From Stachybotrys elegans (Eukaryota > Ascomycota > Sordariomycetes > Hypocreales > Stachybotryaceae): 64,000 nt of DNA. How positions within the stretch are numbered: the first letter of the stretch is position 1; every line of letters begins with the position of its first letter. The stretch spans positions 62,001-126,000 of the forward strand of contig JAGPNK010000024.1 in NCBI GenBank assembly GCA_020746835.1, read 5' to 3'. This document shows, one piece after another, positions 10,616 to 22,913 of the stretch. Below the pieces are notes generated by a model. The model ran no database searches and was not told the origin of the DNA. It saw only the letters and a list, made by a program, of their open reading frames with translations. The translations under genes were made by a program, and so were the position numbers.

Positions 10616-12390
10616 TGTGATGATGTTTCTGGTGAATGCGCGTGAGTAGCAGAGTATCATGTTCACTTGGCCCGACAGACACCTCACTTTATACTCGCGA
10701 GACGGTATCCAAGTCTACAGGGCTTACCAGACTATTGACTCTATTGCAGGCAGGATCATGGAGGCTCAAATTACTGCCTTGGCGAGGGATTCATTCTTTG
10801 ATGACTGCCGCTCCGTTTACCCTGTCGCAAACTCTGCCCAGCTTATGTTTTCGGGCTGTCGCTGCAGCCTCGATACGAGAAAATATACATTAGCGGAGCG
10901 AATAAGCCAATCGCATAAAAAGCAAATGCGGGCGCTGACCCCCGGAATCTTTGTCACTGCAACAATGCAATTTCAGAATCTTACTTCTCTCCAAATCAGG
11001 TAAACGAATGCAGTATGCCGTGGTGCTTTGCAACGGCCCGATCCACCCCTGACATCTGCCTGACGAACTTTGCTTTGCCTGGACCAATCCCATGGCATTG
11101 AAATGGGCTTTGGACACTGCACCGCGCCACAGTGGCCCTGGGTTGATTCTCCATGTTCGCTAGGCAGACACTCCGTCATAGGCCCGTTGCGCGAGATTGC
11201 CTGACTTGTGGAACAACTACCTCCGCATCCTTCAAATTTTCATGGCGGGGATAAGCTACGAGGAAAGGCGAACCATGGAATAGCCCCAGAACGCCTTACC
11301 ATTGTGACTCGGCAGTGCCATCACACATCCCATAAGAGGGAAACGAGAGAGATGCAGGGATTAAGTGAGCCAATATATTTGGCTACGGCATATGATAGAG
11401 CAGGTGCCTGCAGTGAGGGGAGAATTGTATCTGCAAACAATTATGGTCAGCGTTGCCCACAGGACCAACGAACACAGTCAGACAATGAAGTAACAATGGG
11501 GCAGCAGCGGCAGCAGCATTGGTTTCCCAGCGCACTCTGGCGTCACGACCTGACCAAATTTCCATGACCTTTATTGCAACAGAATGTGTGAGAGTGGAAC
11601 GACGTCATAGTTAGCTGTACCAAAACGACCCAAGGACGTCGTACCGATTCACATGTCAGGACTTGATTCTGCAGGAACTTGGCAATATGCGCGCGCACCA
11701 AGACCAGGAAAGTCATTGGGCGCCTCACCGAGAATCATGAGAGGCTTGATGGGCTTGCTTGGACAGTTTCGCTTCCAATCCCGCCATGGCTGCGGTCTGG
11801 ACCAAGTCTGTCCCACGCCAGTGCAGACAATGGGCGATCAAAAAGACTTAGCCAGCCCTCTTATAGCCTCTGTTGTTCCAGCTGGGACACTAATCTACTA
11901 TCCGTCCTGCTTTTGCAGTAAAAAGGCTGAACTCTGTCTCCACGTGTCTGCAAGAATATTTCAGCTCCTTACCACTAAAACATGGGGTGATCAGGGCCAC
12001 CATCACCCCCGACATACAAAATGACTATATTAAAACGAGGGCTCTGTTGCACTTAATATAGCACAACCGCCTTCGAAGGCAGCTCAGCTAGACTTGGGCG
12101 CGTAAAGGCAGCTGGAACATTGTGGGATAAATCATGAAGAGTGGAGTCATATATGAAATTAAAATAGGTGTGCTGTGGCCCTCATGGCACAGATACGGTC
12201 TGCCTATTGACCGTTGCATAAGGCTAATTGAAAAGCTTGATAGGAATTATGTACTAGTAAAACTTGGTCCACTTACCGTCACTCCTCGTTCATGAAATCC
12301 AGTCAAATACAGCTCGCTACTCCATCGGACCTTGTGGAAGTTTGTCTCGTTATTGCACACTTTTATATTGGTTATATCTAAATTCCAATT
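10616..12390. other. Long intergenic region
   Basis: About 1.8 kb between divergently transcribed genes. Apart from the LysM promoter end I find only short overlapping open frames without splice logic or family motifs. Confidence 0.5.
10688..10694 (-). promoter_or_regulatory. TATA box of the LysM gene
   Basis: GTATAAAG on the minus strand, about 75 bp before the chosen ATG. It supports the start at 10615, since upstream candidate starts would lie too close to it. Confidence 0.5.
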
Positions 12391-13493
12391 ATGAGACTGT
12401 CAATCCAGCTAAGTCTTGTGGGCTGTGCTATCGCTTCCCGTATAGTTCAGCTTCCTCGAGCAACCAAATCTGTAACCCTTCAGTCAAATGGCATCACCCC
12501 GCGTCCAACGGCTTCGCAATCTGGTCATCAGCTGCTAAGGCGGCAGAATAGCGACGATGTGGTCCAACAAGTCCTAGTGGCACCCGACAACACCTGTGGC
12601 TACGTTTCTGATACGGCATATTCCTGTCCACAAGATTATAACTGCGGCATTGGCACCGGCGTTGTTGGTTGTTGCAACACTGCACGTGGCTATTGTTTTA
12701 CGTGGATTGGCTGCGTGGGTATCGATGATCCACAAGTAGGGGGGGCTGTTGGTCGATGGCAAGTACATCTCTTTCTCACGGGATAAAAGGGAAAGAAATG
12801 GTCGTCTGATGATAGTACAGTACTACTGGCGAATTCACTCTCTGTCAAACCGTCACCTTCACCGAATACTCAGCTATAGATTACTATTGTGTTAGTAGCA
12901 CTACAGCGCGAATTGAGGAGGCTTCCACGCAGTTGGAAGACAGAGAACACAGGGCGTATTTGCCCATGATCATGACCCTTAGGGCGATTCCAACGGAACC
13001 CAGCACGACAACCGTCGATGACGAATCCATTTCAGATCGCACCGTGACTAGCAGTGCAACGTCAACTACAACCACTCACCCGGCAACGCCCACTGCTACT
13101 ACTCATGGTGGCAGCTCTACTCCTGTTGGTGCTATCGTCGGCGGTGTTGTAGGTGGAATCGCCGGTATTGCCCTGCTCAGCCTAGGGGCCTTCTTGTTCC
13201 TCCGCAAGAGAAAACATCGCGATGATCACCCTCAAGCGCCAAACGTCGTGTCACCGCCCCCCATGGAGCATCATGACATACCATCTTCTCCAGCCCCGCA
13301 GTACAGCTCTAAAGGGCCGGGCTCCCCATATAGTCAATCTGACGCTCAGCCATTTCCAGCTCAATGGCAGCAGAGCTACTCGCCGGCGTCCCCAGATGCT
13401 TCGTACAGTCGAGCGCCAGAACTTCAAAATCCGCATGAGGTTGCAGTTGATTCATCGCAGGATCACAGGGGAACCATGCAGGAGATGGCATGA
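12391..13493 (+). CDS. Single-pass membrane protein, wall-sensor/Mid2-like layout
   Basis: Two exons (about 12391-12758 and 12821-13493), about 346 residues. The order is signal peptide (MRLSIQLSLVGCAIASR), Cys-rich ectodomain with CGYVSDTAYSC, GCCNTARGYC and a closing DYYCVSS, a Ser/Thr-rich stretch near residue 215, one transmembrane helix (VGAIVGGVVGGIAGIALLSL), a basic stop-transfer RKRKH and a Pro/Ser/Gln-rich cytosolic tail. This is the layout of fungal cell-wall stress sensors and related surface proteins, but no WSC domain is present. The intron starts with GC (GGCAAGT), not GT; only that junction creates the Cys that continues as CTTGEFTLC in frame. Function is unassigned. Confidence 0.75.
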
Positions 13494-13919
13494 TAAGTGC
13501 CGCGTGAGTCGGCGAGAAAATATGTCTCCCTTCGCCCCTTTCCTAATGATAAGGGAGAGCCACCATGGTGGAAAGCTAGAGGTGGGCTCGGGTGGTGCGG
13601 GAACTTATGGGCGCATTCGATTTGATGCGTTTGTATGAGTGTATGAGTTTTCAATGAATTAAGGAAATTGGAATCGATCTCCGTCGTGAATGTTTAGTTC
13701 GACTTTGACTGGATTGTCTAGTGCAAGGATTTGGTTGATACGGAATTGAAAGAAATCGCATGGCATTGACACTGTTGGAGGATTTTGGTGGCTTGTAATG
13801 CAGACGTCTCTGAATACATAGTGTCCCTTGGTGAGGGTTACATGCCATCCTTACTCGTGTTGCCTATGCATAGCAGAGGTTTAAAATCCTCCCCCTGTTC
13901 GCAGCCGAGGTCGCCGCGG
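13494..13919. other. Intergenic region (convergent 3' ends)
   Basis: Tail-to-tail gap between the membrane protein and the Pth11-like gene. No gene seen; it should hold both 3' untranslated regions. Confidence 0.5.
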
Positions 13920-15352
13920 TCAGGATGCATGCTTACCTTGGTCGCCTCGAAGAACGCTCACTTCGTATCCCCTAGTGATCTCAATGTAGCCCTCCCTTAT
14001 TTCATTCCTGGTAGACGAATTGATATTGGCGGACACAGTGAATCTGCTAGGATAAGCACACGAGAGTGTACTCAGGGGATACTGGGTTGCTAAGGAGGAG
14101 GCGTCGGCGTGCATCAGGCCACTGCGAAGCGATCGCAGAAATGGCCAAAAGTATACTGCACATGCAGCAGTGACACTGCAGAACTGGACCAGCTGCATTG
14201 AAATATAGTAAGGGTAGGCCTCGTAGGTGAAATTTTCTCCGAAGAGCAGCGGAATGTAATATATCTGGCAAGAAGAAGCGGCAACGACCCTAGCCTTGTT
14301 AGAAGACTCGTGAGACACGGAAAGGGAGCGATTCATGGTCACATACGAGATACGGAACGCATAGAATGTCAATATCTTTAGTCGAATGCTCAGCACCATA
14401 TGTAACGGATAGATTATCCATATTGCGGTAGCGATCAGCAATACGTCCGTTGCGATAATGCTGAAAGAGACAAAATATAGGAAAGCTCGCTAGAAAATTG
14501 CTGGAAGTTAGCTGCCAATGTGGCTTGATTGTACGGGCCATGTTACCTGATTGAAGCAGACTGCTTCCGCATCCCAAGGGCTCGATGAGCCACATTGAAA
14601 AGCAGTGGCCAATGTGGTGCTAATGCCAACAGCGGCTATGAGGCAGTCCAGTGTCGTTATGACTCTGCGATGAACCTGATCAGGTGTAAGGCTCAGCAGA
14701 CTCTCGCAGACAGAGAGCTTGGAGAAGCATATGCAAAGAACAAAAAGCATGTCCCTTGCATATCCTACCTAATTCTGCTTTGTGAGTAGAATGCTGAGCA
14801 TCATGTTGTGCGCACCAACGAACCTGGTAGCCTGTCCTCAACTTCTCATCGGTGATATCCGACATGTCCCTGCCAAATATGTCGCTTTGGGGGATAATCA
14901 TTGTGGCCGACTCCCCGATTCCTAGCAGCTACACAAGTGTTAGGAGCGGTTTGCAGCGCATACGTATTTCAGGCCGCATACGAAAGCGATAGAGATAATC
15001 ACATCGTCCTTTGTCAGGTTGGAATTCTCCTTGATGACAAATCGAACCATGAGCCGAAACCCAATCATCAGTGACGTAAGGGCGAGAAGTAGCCATGTCA
15101 ATATCTGGATGACGGGATTCATGTTGCGGCTGCTGGCGTCTGGGGGCTCTGAGGCAGAGCGGGCAGCGAGAAAACCAAGCATTGTGAAGAAGATGAGTAT
15201 GAGCACGATCAAGGCTGAGAAGCCACAAAGAATCGAGTCGTTTGTGAGCTGTTGTTTCTGTCTCGTCACGAGCCCCAAATGAATTCCAGCAGCAAGGCAG
15301 CTACCTCGTGTGATGAACTGGGAACGTGTCCTGCTCCCTCACCCGCACCCAT
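13920..15352 (-). CDS. Pth11-like integral membrane protein (fungal rhodopsin-fold domain)
   Basis: Six exons on the minus strand (about 15305-15352, 14982-15248, 14824-14928, 14547-14768, 14347-14489, 13920-14289) give about 384 residues with seven hydrophobic helices. Family marks include the N-terminal TM1 (LIVLILIFFTMLGFLAAR), IQILTWLLLALTSLMIGFRLMVRF, a DDVIISIAF segment and the late loop RISVVAASSCQIYYIPLLF, typical of the SAT4/rhodopsin-like domain of Pth11-related receptors. There is no CFEM domain. The first exon is only 16 codons; I placed the ATG there because the main exon has no ATG before TM1. A GTAAGC just before the stop may mark one more intron with a slightly different tail. 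Ligand unknown. Confidence 0.75.
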
Positions 15353-15990
15353 TTGGTCTCAAAGCCCCACCTTTTGAATTCAACGCACTTTCTGTAATGG
15401 AGGCGAGCCGACGGGACAATGTAACGCGTCTATTTTTCTTTATTCGTAGGGATGCGGTAACAGTGGCAGTGGCAGTGCATTGCAGCAGCACCTCGGGCTT
15501 CCATACACGTCGCTTCATAAGAGATAAGGGCGTTGCACCGGACCATATTGGCATGGGGGCGGCACATTCTATAAATAGCCGCCAATAACCCTTCACCCTG
15601 AACACACCAAAACGCCGGATATACCTTACGCATTCCCCCTTCAGCACAGGGTTACAATCAAGAGCGGGCTTACGCCCCCAGGTGAGCCCAGGGATAGAGG
15701 TAGTATGTATCCATCCACGGTCCCATCACGGTCGTATCAATATTGCTTTTATCCAGCAAAAAGTCTCACGAGTACATTTGTAATGCAGGGCTACAAGCGA
15801 GTATGCACTTTTCCCTGATTTCTGCCCCCGCTGGCTGAGAAGACAGCCTTGCTTCTACGACCGACAAGCGAAAGCCCACATGCGTAATACTCAACAAAGT
15901 GGCTAGTAGCCAAAAGCCATCTCCGTTTCTGCTACATGGTCAATGTCAAAGCTACCTTTCAGCTTTGCTCGACTCTTCGACTGAGTTGCT
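15353..15990. other. Intergenic region (divergent promoters)
   Basis: Shared upstream region of the Pth11-like gene and the permease gene. No gene supported; no strong regulatory motif recognised. Confidence 0.5.
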
Positions 15991-17725
15991 ATGGCCAGGC
16001 AAGACATCCGGCTCCAAATCATGGGCCCATCGGAGAAACGCGAGACTCTTACCTTGCCTAAGGCGCATCCGACATACGATGACGATAGGACCTTGGAACG
16101 CCTTGGTAAGCGGCCACGGCTGACCCGAAGCTTCGGCTACATGTCCATGCTGGGGTTTTCGTGTTCTGGTCTTTGTTCGTGGGAGAGCATTATGCTATCC
16201 TCTGTGCCAAGTCTACTGATTGGCGGACCAGCCAGTGTCATATGGGGAATCCTTTTCAACTGGATCGGGATGGCTTCCATCTACTTCGTGCTCGCGGAAC
16301 TATCCTCCATGGCACCCACCAACGGTGGTCAATGTAGGAATCTCCCACCATCTACAAGACCGGCCTTCGTATATGGGTTGCTAACGTTGAGAACTCTCTA
16401 GATCACTGGGTGGCGATGCTCGCGCCACCATCATGGTCTTCATTTCTGTCGTATATGACAGCCTGGCTAACAACGCTGGCGTGGCAAGCTGTAGCAGCCA
16501 CCGTTGCCTATATCGTCGCTACGCTCCTTCAGGGTATCATCATCCTTGCCAATCCGCACTATATACCGGCACCATGGCACACAGTCTTCCTTATCTGGGC
16601 CGTTGGCCTTGTTGTTGCGATGCTAAACTCGATGAATAATCGCTATTTAGCCAAGCTTGAGAGCTTGATCCTCATACTTCACCTAGCTGGCTTCTTTGGC
16701 ATAATCATACCGATGGTCTATCTTGCACCTCACAATGATGCGTCCTTCGTCTTTACAACAATTTTCAATAATGGCGGTTGGCCTACACAAGGCATAGCTT
16801 TCATGATCAGCCTTCCGGGAATGACTGCGCCGCTTATTGGGGCTGACTGCGCGGTCCATATGTCTGAAGAGATCCAGTCGGCCGCTATAATTGTTCCCAA
16901 AGCCATCGTTTCCACGGTTTTCATCAATGGGGTGCTTGCTTTCGCAGCTGCTATTGCTTTGCTCTTCTGTATTGAAGATATCGAAGCGGCAGTGGCAGCA
17001 GTTGAGACGGTATTCTATCCCTGTCTCTACGTCTTCCAAACTGTTACCAATTCAATAACGGGAGCATGTCTGATGGGTGGCTTAATCTTCATCTTGGCTG
17101 TTGCTGGTATGGTCAGCCTTTGTGCAACTACTTCCCCCATGCTATGGTCGTTTTCCAGAGACAATGGGTTGCCGTTTTCCATCTTTATTGTCAAGGTAAG
17201 TGAGGTTTCAATGGCCCTGATATCCGCCTGAAATTGTTCTTGGCTAACACATTCTACGTTCCTGGATAGTTAACGTCCAACTCAATCCCAGTGGCCGCGA
17301 TATATACCACCCTAGGCATTACAATGCTGTTGGCTTTAATATCTCTCGGTTCGGCCGTCGCACTACAGGCGTTGCTCTCCCTCATGACCGGGGCGTTGCT
17401 ATCTTCCTATATATTACCATGCTCACTGCTTCTCTGGCGTCGTTGCGTAGGAGAAATACAGCCATACTATCCCGATGGTTTGCAGACTGGCCTCGCCTGG
17501 GGCCCATGGAAGTTACCTGGGCTGTTTGGAACAATCAACAACATTTACGCTTGTCTTTACGGTGTTCTAATATTTTTCTGGTCGTTTTGGCCAACTGCCG
17601 TTAACCCTACTGCAGAAACGTTTAATTGGAGCATATTAGTCTATGTAGTAGTTATCTTGTTCAGTGTTGTATGGTGGATTGTTCGAGCAAGGCATTACTT
17701 TGAAGGACCAATAAAGGAAGTTTGA
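15991..17725 (+). CDS. Amino-acid/GABA/choline-type permease (APC family)
   Basis: Three exons (about 15991-16333, 16402-17195, 17270-17725) give about 530 residues with some 12 hydrophobic helices. The N-terminal RSFGYMSMLGFSCSGLCSWE, the LAELSSMAPTNGGQYHWVAM block (formed across the first intron), ADCAVHMSEEIQSAAIIVPKAI and the late QPYYPDG...GPWKLPGLFG are typical of the fungal ACT/APC group that includes GABA, choline and polyamine transporters. It is a plasma-membrane proton symporter by family. I used the ATG at 15991; a second in-frame ATG at 16021 would remove ten residues and is equally possible. Substrate cannot be read from sequence. Confidence 0.85.
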
Positions 17726-18339
17726 GAATAGAACCTAGGGGTTGGTGTAGATATTCGTCGTCCTTTGCCCGAATATTATGGAATTAAATAATTTAAACAC
17801 TCGTTCTAAGAATTTGACATCATGTCTGGACATCATACTTACCAGAATAGTACGTATTTCAATGCATACTTCATTGGCTGTTGCCATATTAATTCCCATA
17901 TTACCGATAAGGGGACTCAGCGATGGCATCTTACAGCTTTGGTAACCACAGCCAGTCTTGGGGTAATAACTAATGTACATGGAAGCACGTAAAAAGCCTA
18001 GCCCTGCCCTGACCCTCCAGTCCAATATGTCTTGTCCATATAGTGTAGAATAGAAAAACACAAGTAGATCCTCGGCGTGAATTCTGTCTAATGTAGTCCT
18101 CCTTGAACACAATTCAAGATCACGAGCAGGGAGTATATAGTTTTTTAAACGTGCCAGAGCGCGATGACACCGAGCTCATGTAGGAGTTTCTTTCTGCTTC
18201 CATGTCTCACGATATCTAGACATTTATCTAACAATTCTCTTACAGCAGAAGTAACATGTAGAATGGTTCACAGCATGCATTGAGTTCATTGTAACTAACA
18301 ACTTCAAGGGAGATCACCTTGCTACACTACTGATCCACT
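17726..18339. other. Intergenic region (convergent 3' ends)
   Basis: AT-rich tail-to-tail gap. A minus-strand open frame at 17735-18112 has no family features and lies where 3' untranslated sequence is expected, so I do not call it. Confidence 0.5.
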
Positions 18340-18926
18340 TCAGAAAAGGCCGATAAACTTCCTCGTCGACACACGGACGAACTCGCAGTCTAGAGCCATG
18401 GCATGCCCGCTCTCATGGGCAATGATGATATTGTCCGCCGTCACTCGGAGACCACACACATTGCCGCTACCATTGTACGCGTAGAGCGCAACGCGATGCT
18501 TGGGCAGTTGCTCTGCCACGAGGCCGTAGTTGTTGTTATCGTCGTACCCACAGAGCCTGTGCTGGCTGCCAGCCGAAACGCTCATATGCTTGATGGTTTC
18601 GCTGCCGTCAAAGTTAACCTGCAGGCCGCGGAGGTAACCCTTATCGCCGATGGGCCAGCCTTGAGCTGGGCGGTTGTCACCGTCGAAGCGTTGGTATCTC
18701 CAGACAATGCCCTGGCCGGCGGGGACAACCTTGAGGAGAGTTCGGCCATTGTTGGCAGAGCTCTTCCACGGCTCACCGAGGCCAATTTCCCTCCCGTCTG
18801 CGAGCGCAATCTTGTACCAGTACTCCTGGTCCGAGCGAATTTGGTCGCCGTTGTTATCGGTCAAGTCCTGTGCCGTGTGTTAGTTGTTTACCCAACTCCC
18901 TAGGATGGGGCATTCCTTACCACCAT
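18340..18926 (-). CDS. Unknown conserved-looking small protein
   Basis: Two exons: a two-codon first exon (ATG GTG, 18921-18926), a 53-nt intron with GTAAGG, CTAAC and CACAG, and a main exon 18340-18867. The product is about 177 residues, soluble, without signal peptide or helix runs. It is rich in Gly, Asn and aromatic residues (SDQEYWYKIALADGREIGLG, GIVWRYQRFDGDNRPAQGW, GYDDNNNYGL) and has three Cys. The strand-turn pattern suggests an all-beta, possibly lectin-like fold, but I do not recognise a family. The codon use and clean splice signals make it a real gene in my view. The function is unknown. Confidence 0.6.
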
Positions 18927-20477
18927 GATTGCTGTTATTCTGAGAAATATTTTTCAAGGGGATCCAATTTGCGCTGAGGGTTTGTGAGCGTAAGTCTAAA
19001 AGTCCTCAAGTTGGGATTACATGGTCAATTTATACCTCTTCTGAACCAGTTGACGAGGTGTCTTTCGTCTTCACCTGCCCCTTGGCGAAATACAACCTCA
19101 CGACAGCTGAGCTGCGTCTATACGAACATGGCAGCGCTCAGCTTGGAAGATGCCGTATGCCCTTGCCAGATCAAGACTCTCGCATATGTTTGGTATGGCA
19201 TGGCAGTGACGTGGCCAGCATTACTTGACATACCGATGACTCTTCAGCTGGCTCGGCTCTTCGGCAGTTCCAACGGTCAGCCACCATAGTTTGCATCAGG
19301 CTGTATTGCGTACTTCAGCTGATGCAGGAAGGTTAGCTTTTGCTCTTCTTGTCCGTTTCTGCGGGGTGTGCGTGAGTCACATCATCACAAGCGAACCAAT
19401 TGTCAGACAGCTGTGGGTTCAACCATTTTTGGGCCTCAATGGACCGAACCGTTATTGCAACGGTTCTATGCGCCCATGAACTCTAAATAATGAAATATGA
19501 CAAGACACCATCCAAAGTCATGTCGCCTAATTGTGTTCTCTGGGTCGAGAATTGTCCATATCGTGAGAAGGGTTGTTCTCCAAGTGGCTCATTTCAATCC
19601 TATTGGGGTACTGGACTCAAGCATACGTTACTCCTAAGGTTGGACCAGTTAGTCCAAAGCGGGAGTCATCCTGGACCATTCACTCCTAGGAGCATTCAGT
19701 CCTTATGGTATATCGAGAGAACGATTCTGGAAGTATGTCTAGCTAGAAACCCCTAGCTATCAGTATCACTTGGTTACCTTGATATACTAACCCGAAACCA
19801 TCAATCCTTACTAGAAATAATCCTCACTTAACGGTGACACGCCCTGACATTTTGCAAACCTTATTTTCTTTAGAAACTCACTGCTGCGGTGTTATTAAAG
19901 CAGCCTATACTCGTGTATGGTTGATCGTGAATCTTCAATCGAGATGGTGCTTGAGAAGTCCGGTAAAGCAGGCACCGCTCTTCTCACTGATTCACCTACT
20001 ATGGGGCATAGGCGAGGTCTTACAGACTTATTATCTCGCTAGATATATACTAATTGTTATCTATTGGGTTGATACTGCCTATACTATTAGAAAGGGTGTT
20101 TCTGGGGGTAAATGATATATCTATCAGACATATGATTAGGAATACCCGGATATTGCTGAGCAAAAGATCAAGCCAATAATGGCGGCAGCGCTTCGCTTCG
20201 CCACATTGAGACCCGGGCGTCCCGAGCAAGGAGCTTCTCCATTGTAAGACCAGTAAACATGCCCCTTATCCTGTGAGTCGGAGTGTAAGACAGGTGGGGG
20301 CTGCGGGGGTTATCATGATTACGGCCTCCTCGAAGCACTGTTCTCTATCCCATTGGGTCAGAATCGGGAGTTTCCACAGATGGATTGTCCGAGAGCCGCC
20401 ATGATAAGAAGACCAACCTTATCCTCTTCATACCTCTGTCTCCTTAACCAGAAATTTTCTAGGCTTAACCACAAAAC
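18927..20477. other. Long intergenic region, AT-rich in part
   Basis: About 1.55 kb between divergently transcribed genes. The middle (about 19560-20120) is AT-rich with stop codons in all frames and could be degraded repeat DNA, but I see no terminal repeats or transposase remnant. The last 200 bp should be the GMC promoter. Confidence 0.45.
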
Positions 20478-22244
20478 ATGGACACGAAAGCAATGTTCGA
20501 CTATATCATAGTGGGTGGTGGGCTATGCGGGTGCGTCCTCGCGAGCCGTCTGAGAGAATACAACCGTGATGCCAAGATACTCCTCATTGAGGCTGGCCAA
20601 GATACCCGATCCCGAAAAGATGTACAGGAGCCACAGGTTCTCAACCTCGGGGGAGACCTGGATTGGCAATACCAAACCCTGCCTGTGCCGGCTTTGTCCC
20701 ATCGGACAATTACCATCAACTCTGGGAAGGGTCTCGGCGGCTCCTCAGCCATCAATTCAGGTGAGTCGGCACCCAGCTAAGATGACCCAGGATGACGAGG
20801 CTCACGGCACCCCTAGGTGGTTGGACCCGCGGAGCTGCGATTGACTTTGACGAGTGGGCGACTGTTGTTGGAGATAATCGCTATAGCTACGAGGGTCAGC
20901 TGCCATGGTTGAAGAAGGCAGAGCGCTGGTTCGACACGAGCAACCCCGACCAGCATGGGCAGGATGGGCCGATCCGGATCGCGTCCGCACACTCGATGAA
21001 TCGCCAATTCCCCCTTGGCCAACATACCGTCAAAGCATGGGAAGAAATGGGGGTATCGGCGTTACCGGATCTGGACCAAAACGCTGGGAGAAACTTGGGC
21101 GTGGCTTCTCTATGCGAAGCTCGCGATGACGGGAAGCGACAATGGTCCGCCTATCTCTATCCACTTGACGGCGTCGAGATACTGCTCAACACGGTTGTCC
21201 GCAAGATCATTCTGCAGTCGGAAGGGGGGGCTTTGGAGGCCACCGGTGTGCAGCTGGCTGACAATTCCATCCTCTCCGCAAGAAATGTTATTCTATCTGC
21301 AGGAGCCATTCGTTCGCCCCAGCTTCTTCAGCTTTCGGGCATTGGTTCATCCGAGGATTTGAAGAAACTGGGAATCAATGTCAAGGTGGATGCTCCTGAG
21401 GTTGGCAAGAATCTAGCCGATCATATGCTCACGTTTCAGCACTGGCGACTCCGCGACCCTTCTGCTGGATACACACTTGGCTCCTCTAATCCATTGTTCT
21501 TGCAACCACAGTATGGGAAGGGAAACCCAGTCGACTATATCGTTTGTACCAGTGTTCCGAATGATGGACTGGCAAAAGAGATTGCAAAGGATGAGGGCGT
21601 CTCTCCAGACCCGGCCGAGCATCGCCTCCTTACAAAGCCACGAACATTTTTGGAGCACATTCTTATCCATGCGAAGCTGCCATTTCCTGGTGTTCCAATG
21701 GATACGGAACATGTCACAACTGGACTAATCACTCTACTCCCAACCTCTCGAGGGTCAGTGTCTTTGATATCCTCCCACGTTGAAGACCAACCAAAGAGTG
21801 AGTTAGTCGTATCACAGCTCTCCCCAACTAGACTGACATGTAATAGTCGAGACCGGCTATCTCAGCACCAACGTGGACAGACATGTCGCACGCGAAGGCC
21901 TTCGTCAAGTTGCACGCCTCATGCTGGGTCCGACATATGGACGGTTTGTTGCAGAAGAATCCGTTCCAGATGCTCTTCGCCCCCTTGGGATTGAGCCTCT
22001 GAGTCCATCAGATAGCGACGAGATGCTAGATAAGCGTCTAGCCTTCACGGCCGGAACATCATGGCATGTCACTGGCACCTGTTCAATGGGCAAAGTTGTC
22101 GATGGCGATTTTAAGGTGAAGGGAGTGAAGGGTTTGAGAGTGGTTGACGCTTCGGTTGTGCCAATCTCTCTCAGTTCCCATATCCAAGCAGCTCTGTATG
22201 GACTTGCAGAACAAGCCGCAGACATCATCGCCAATCGTGTCTGA
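20478..22244 (+). CDS. GMC-family FAD oxidoreductase
   Basis: Three exons (about 20478-20760, 20817-21797, 21847-22244), about 553 residues. The FAD-binding Rossmann motif DYIIVGGGLCGCVLASRL starts at residue 9, followed by LLIEAG, the GMC signature GKGLGGSSAINSGGWTRG (completed across the first intron) and the second signature GAIRSPQLLQLSGIG. The C-terminal active-site block reads TSWHVTGTCSMG and LRVVDASVVPISLSSHIQ, with both His candidates present. GMC enzymes oxidise alcohols or sugars using FAD and O2 or other acceptors. There is no signal peptide, so it is probably intracellular. It sits 670 bp before the GH43 gene on the same strand. The exact substrate is unknown. Confidence 0.9.
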
Positions 22245-22913
22245 GAGTCGACGGCGAGGTTGGCACAGCCAACTATTCTTCATCCGTAGATGAGATCATG
22301 GTTGATAGGGTGGGCAGTGCAAGCAAGGCGTCTGGGAATTTTGACCTGGCACTCACACAATAATCAGAACGGGTCTCAGCATGCCAAAAGAGTGCAGAAA
22401 AAACAGGCGACGGAAATAGTGACTGATAAAAGAGACTTGACGGACTCACAGGTCCGCCGCTTCATGGTTCCCATACAGATTGCGTACAACGCCGGGCGAC
22501 TTGTACACAGTGCCGGGGTTTCTCCTCGGCATCATCGTGTGCTCTTCCATTGTTTTTCATAGCACAAGTGACTCACAAACGGGATTCGTACGCATAAAAT
22601 CTCCAAATACGAGAATGGAACTGATGAGGGGTCGATGATCTTCACACTGCAAGACTCTGATTGATGCGCTTACCGAACTGTTATGTTCCACTCCACATCC
22701 CACATGCCAACAACTGCATGTACCCCGGATTACACTGGGTTAGATATGCCGTCTGTTGATCATCATATTCTTATGTTAGTTGGTGGAATTTATCTACTCG
22801 TTTTAGGCACAGGTCTTTAAGACGCCTTTGACATAAATAGACGCCCTTTCTCGTATGATAGTACTTCCCGTCACCCCAACCCACTCCCTTGTCAAGCCAA
22901 GTAGTCTCTCAAG
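22245..22913. other. Intergenic region, GH43 promoter
   Basis: It separates two plus-strand genes and contains the palindrome CGG-N10-CCG listed separately. No other feature seen. Confidence 0.55.
22441..22456. promoter_or_regulatory. CGG-N10-CCG palindrome, candidate Zn2Cys6 site
   Basis: CGGACTCACAGGTCCG is a five-base inverted repeat (CGGAC/GTCCG) around a six-base spacer, which equals CGG-N10-CCG. Dimeric Zn2Cys6 regulators bind such CGG pairs. It lies about 460 bp before the GH43 start. Confidence 0.3.

Noticed and set aside
19560..20120. AT-rich stretch that might be a degraded transposon
   Set aside because: No terminal repeats, target-site duplication or recognisable transposase or reverse-transcriptase remnant visible.
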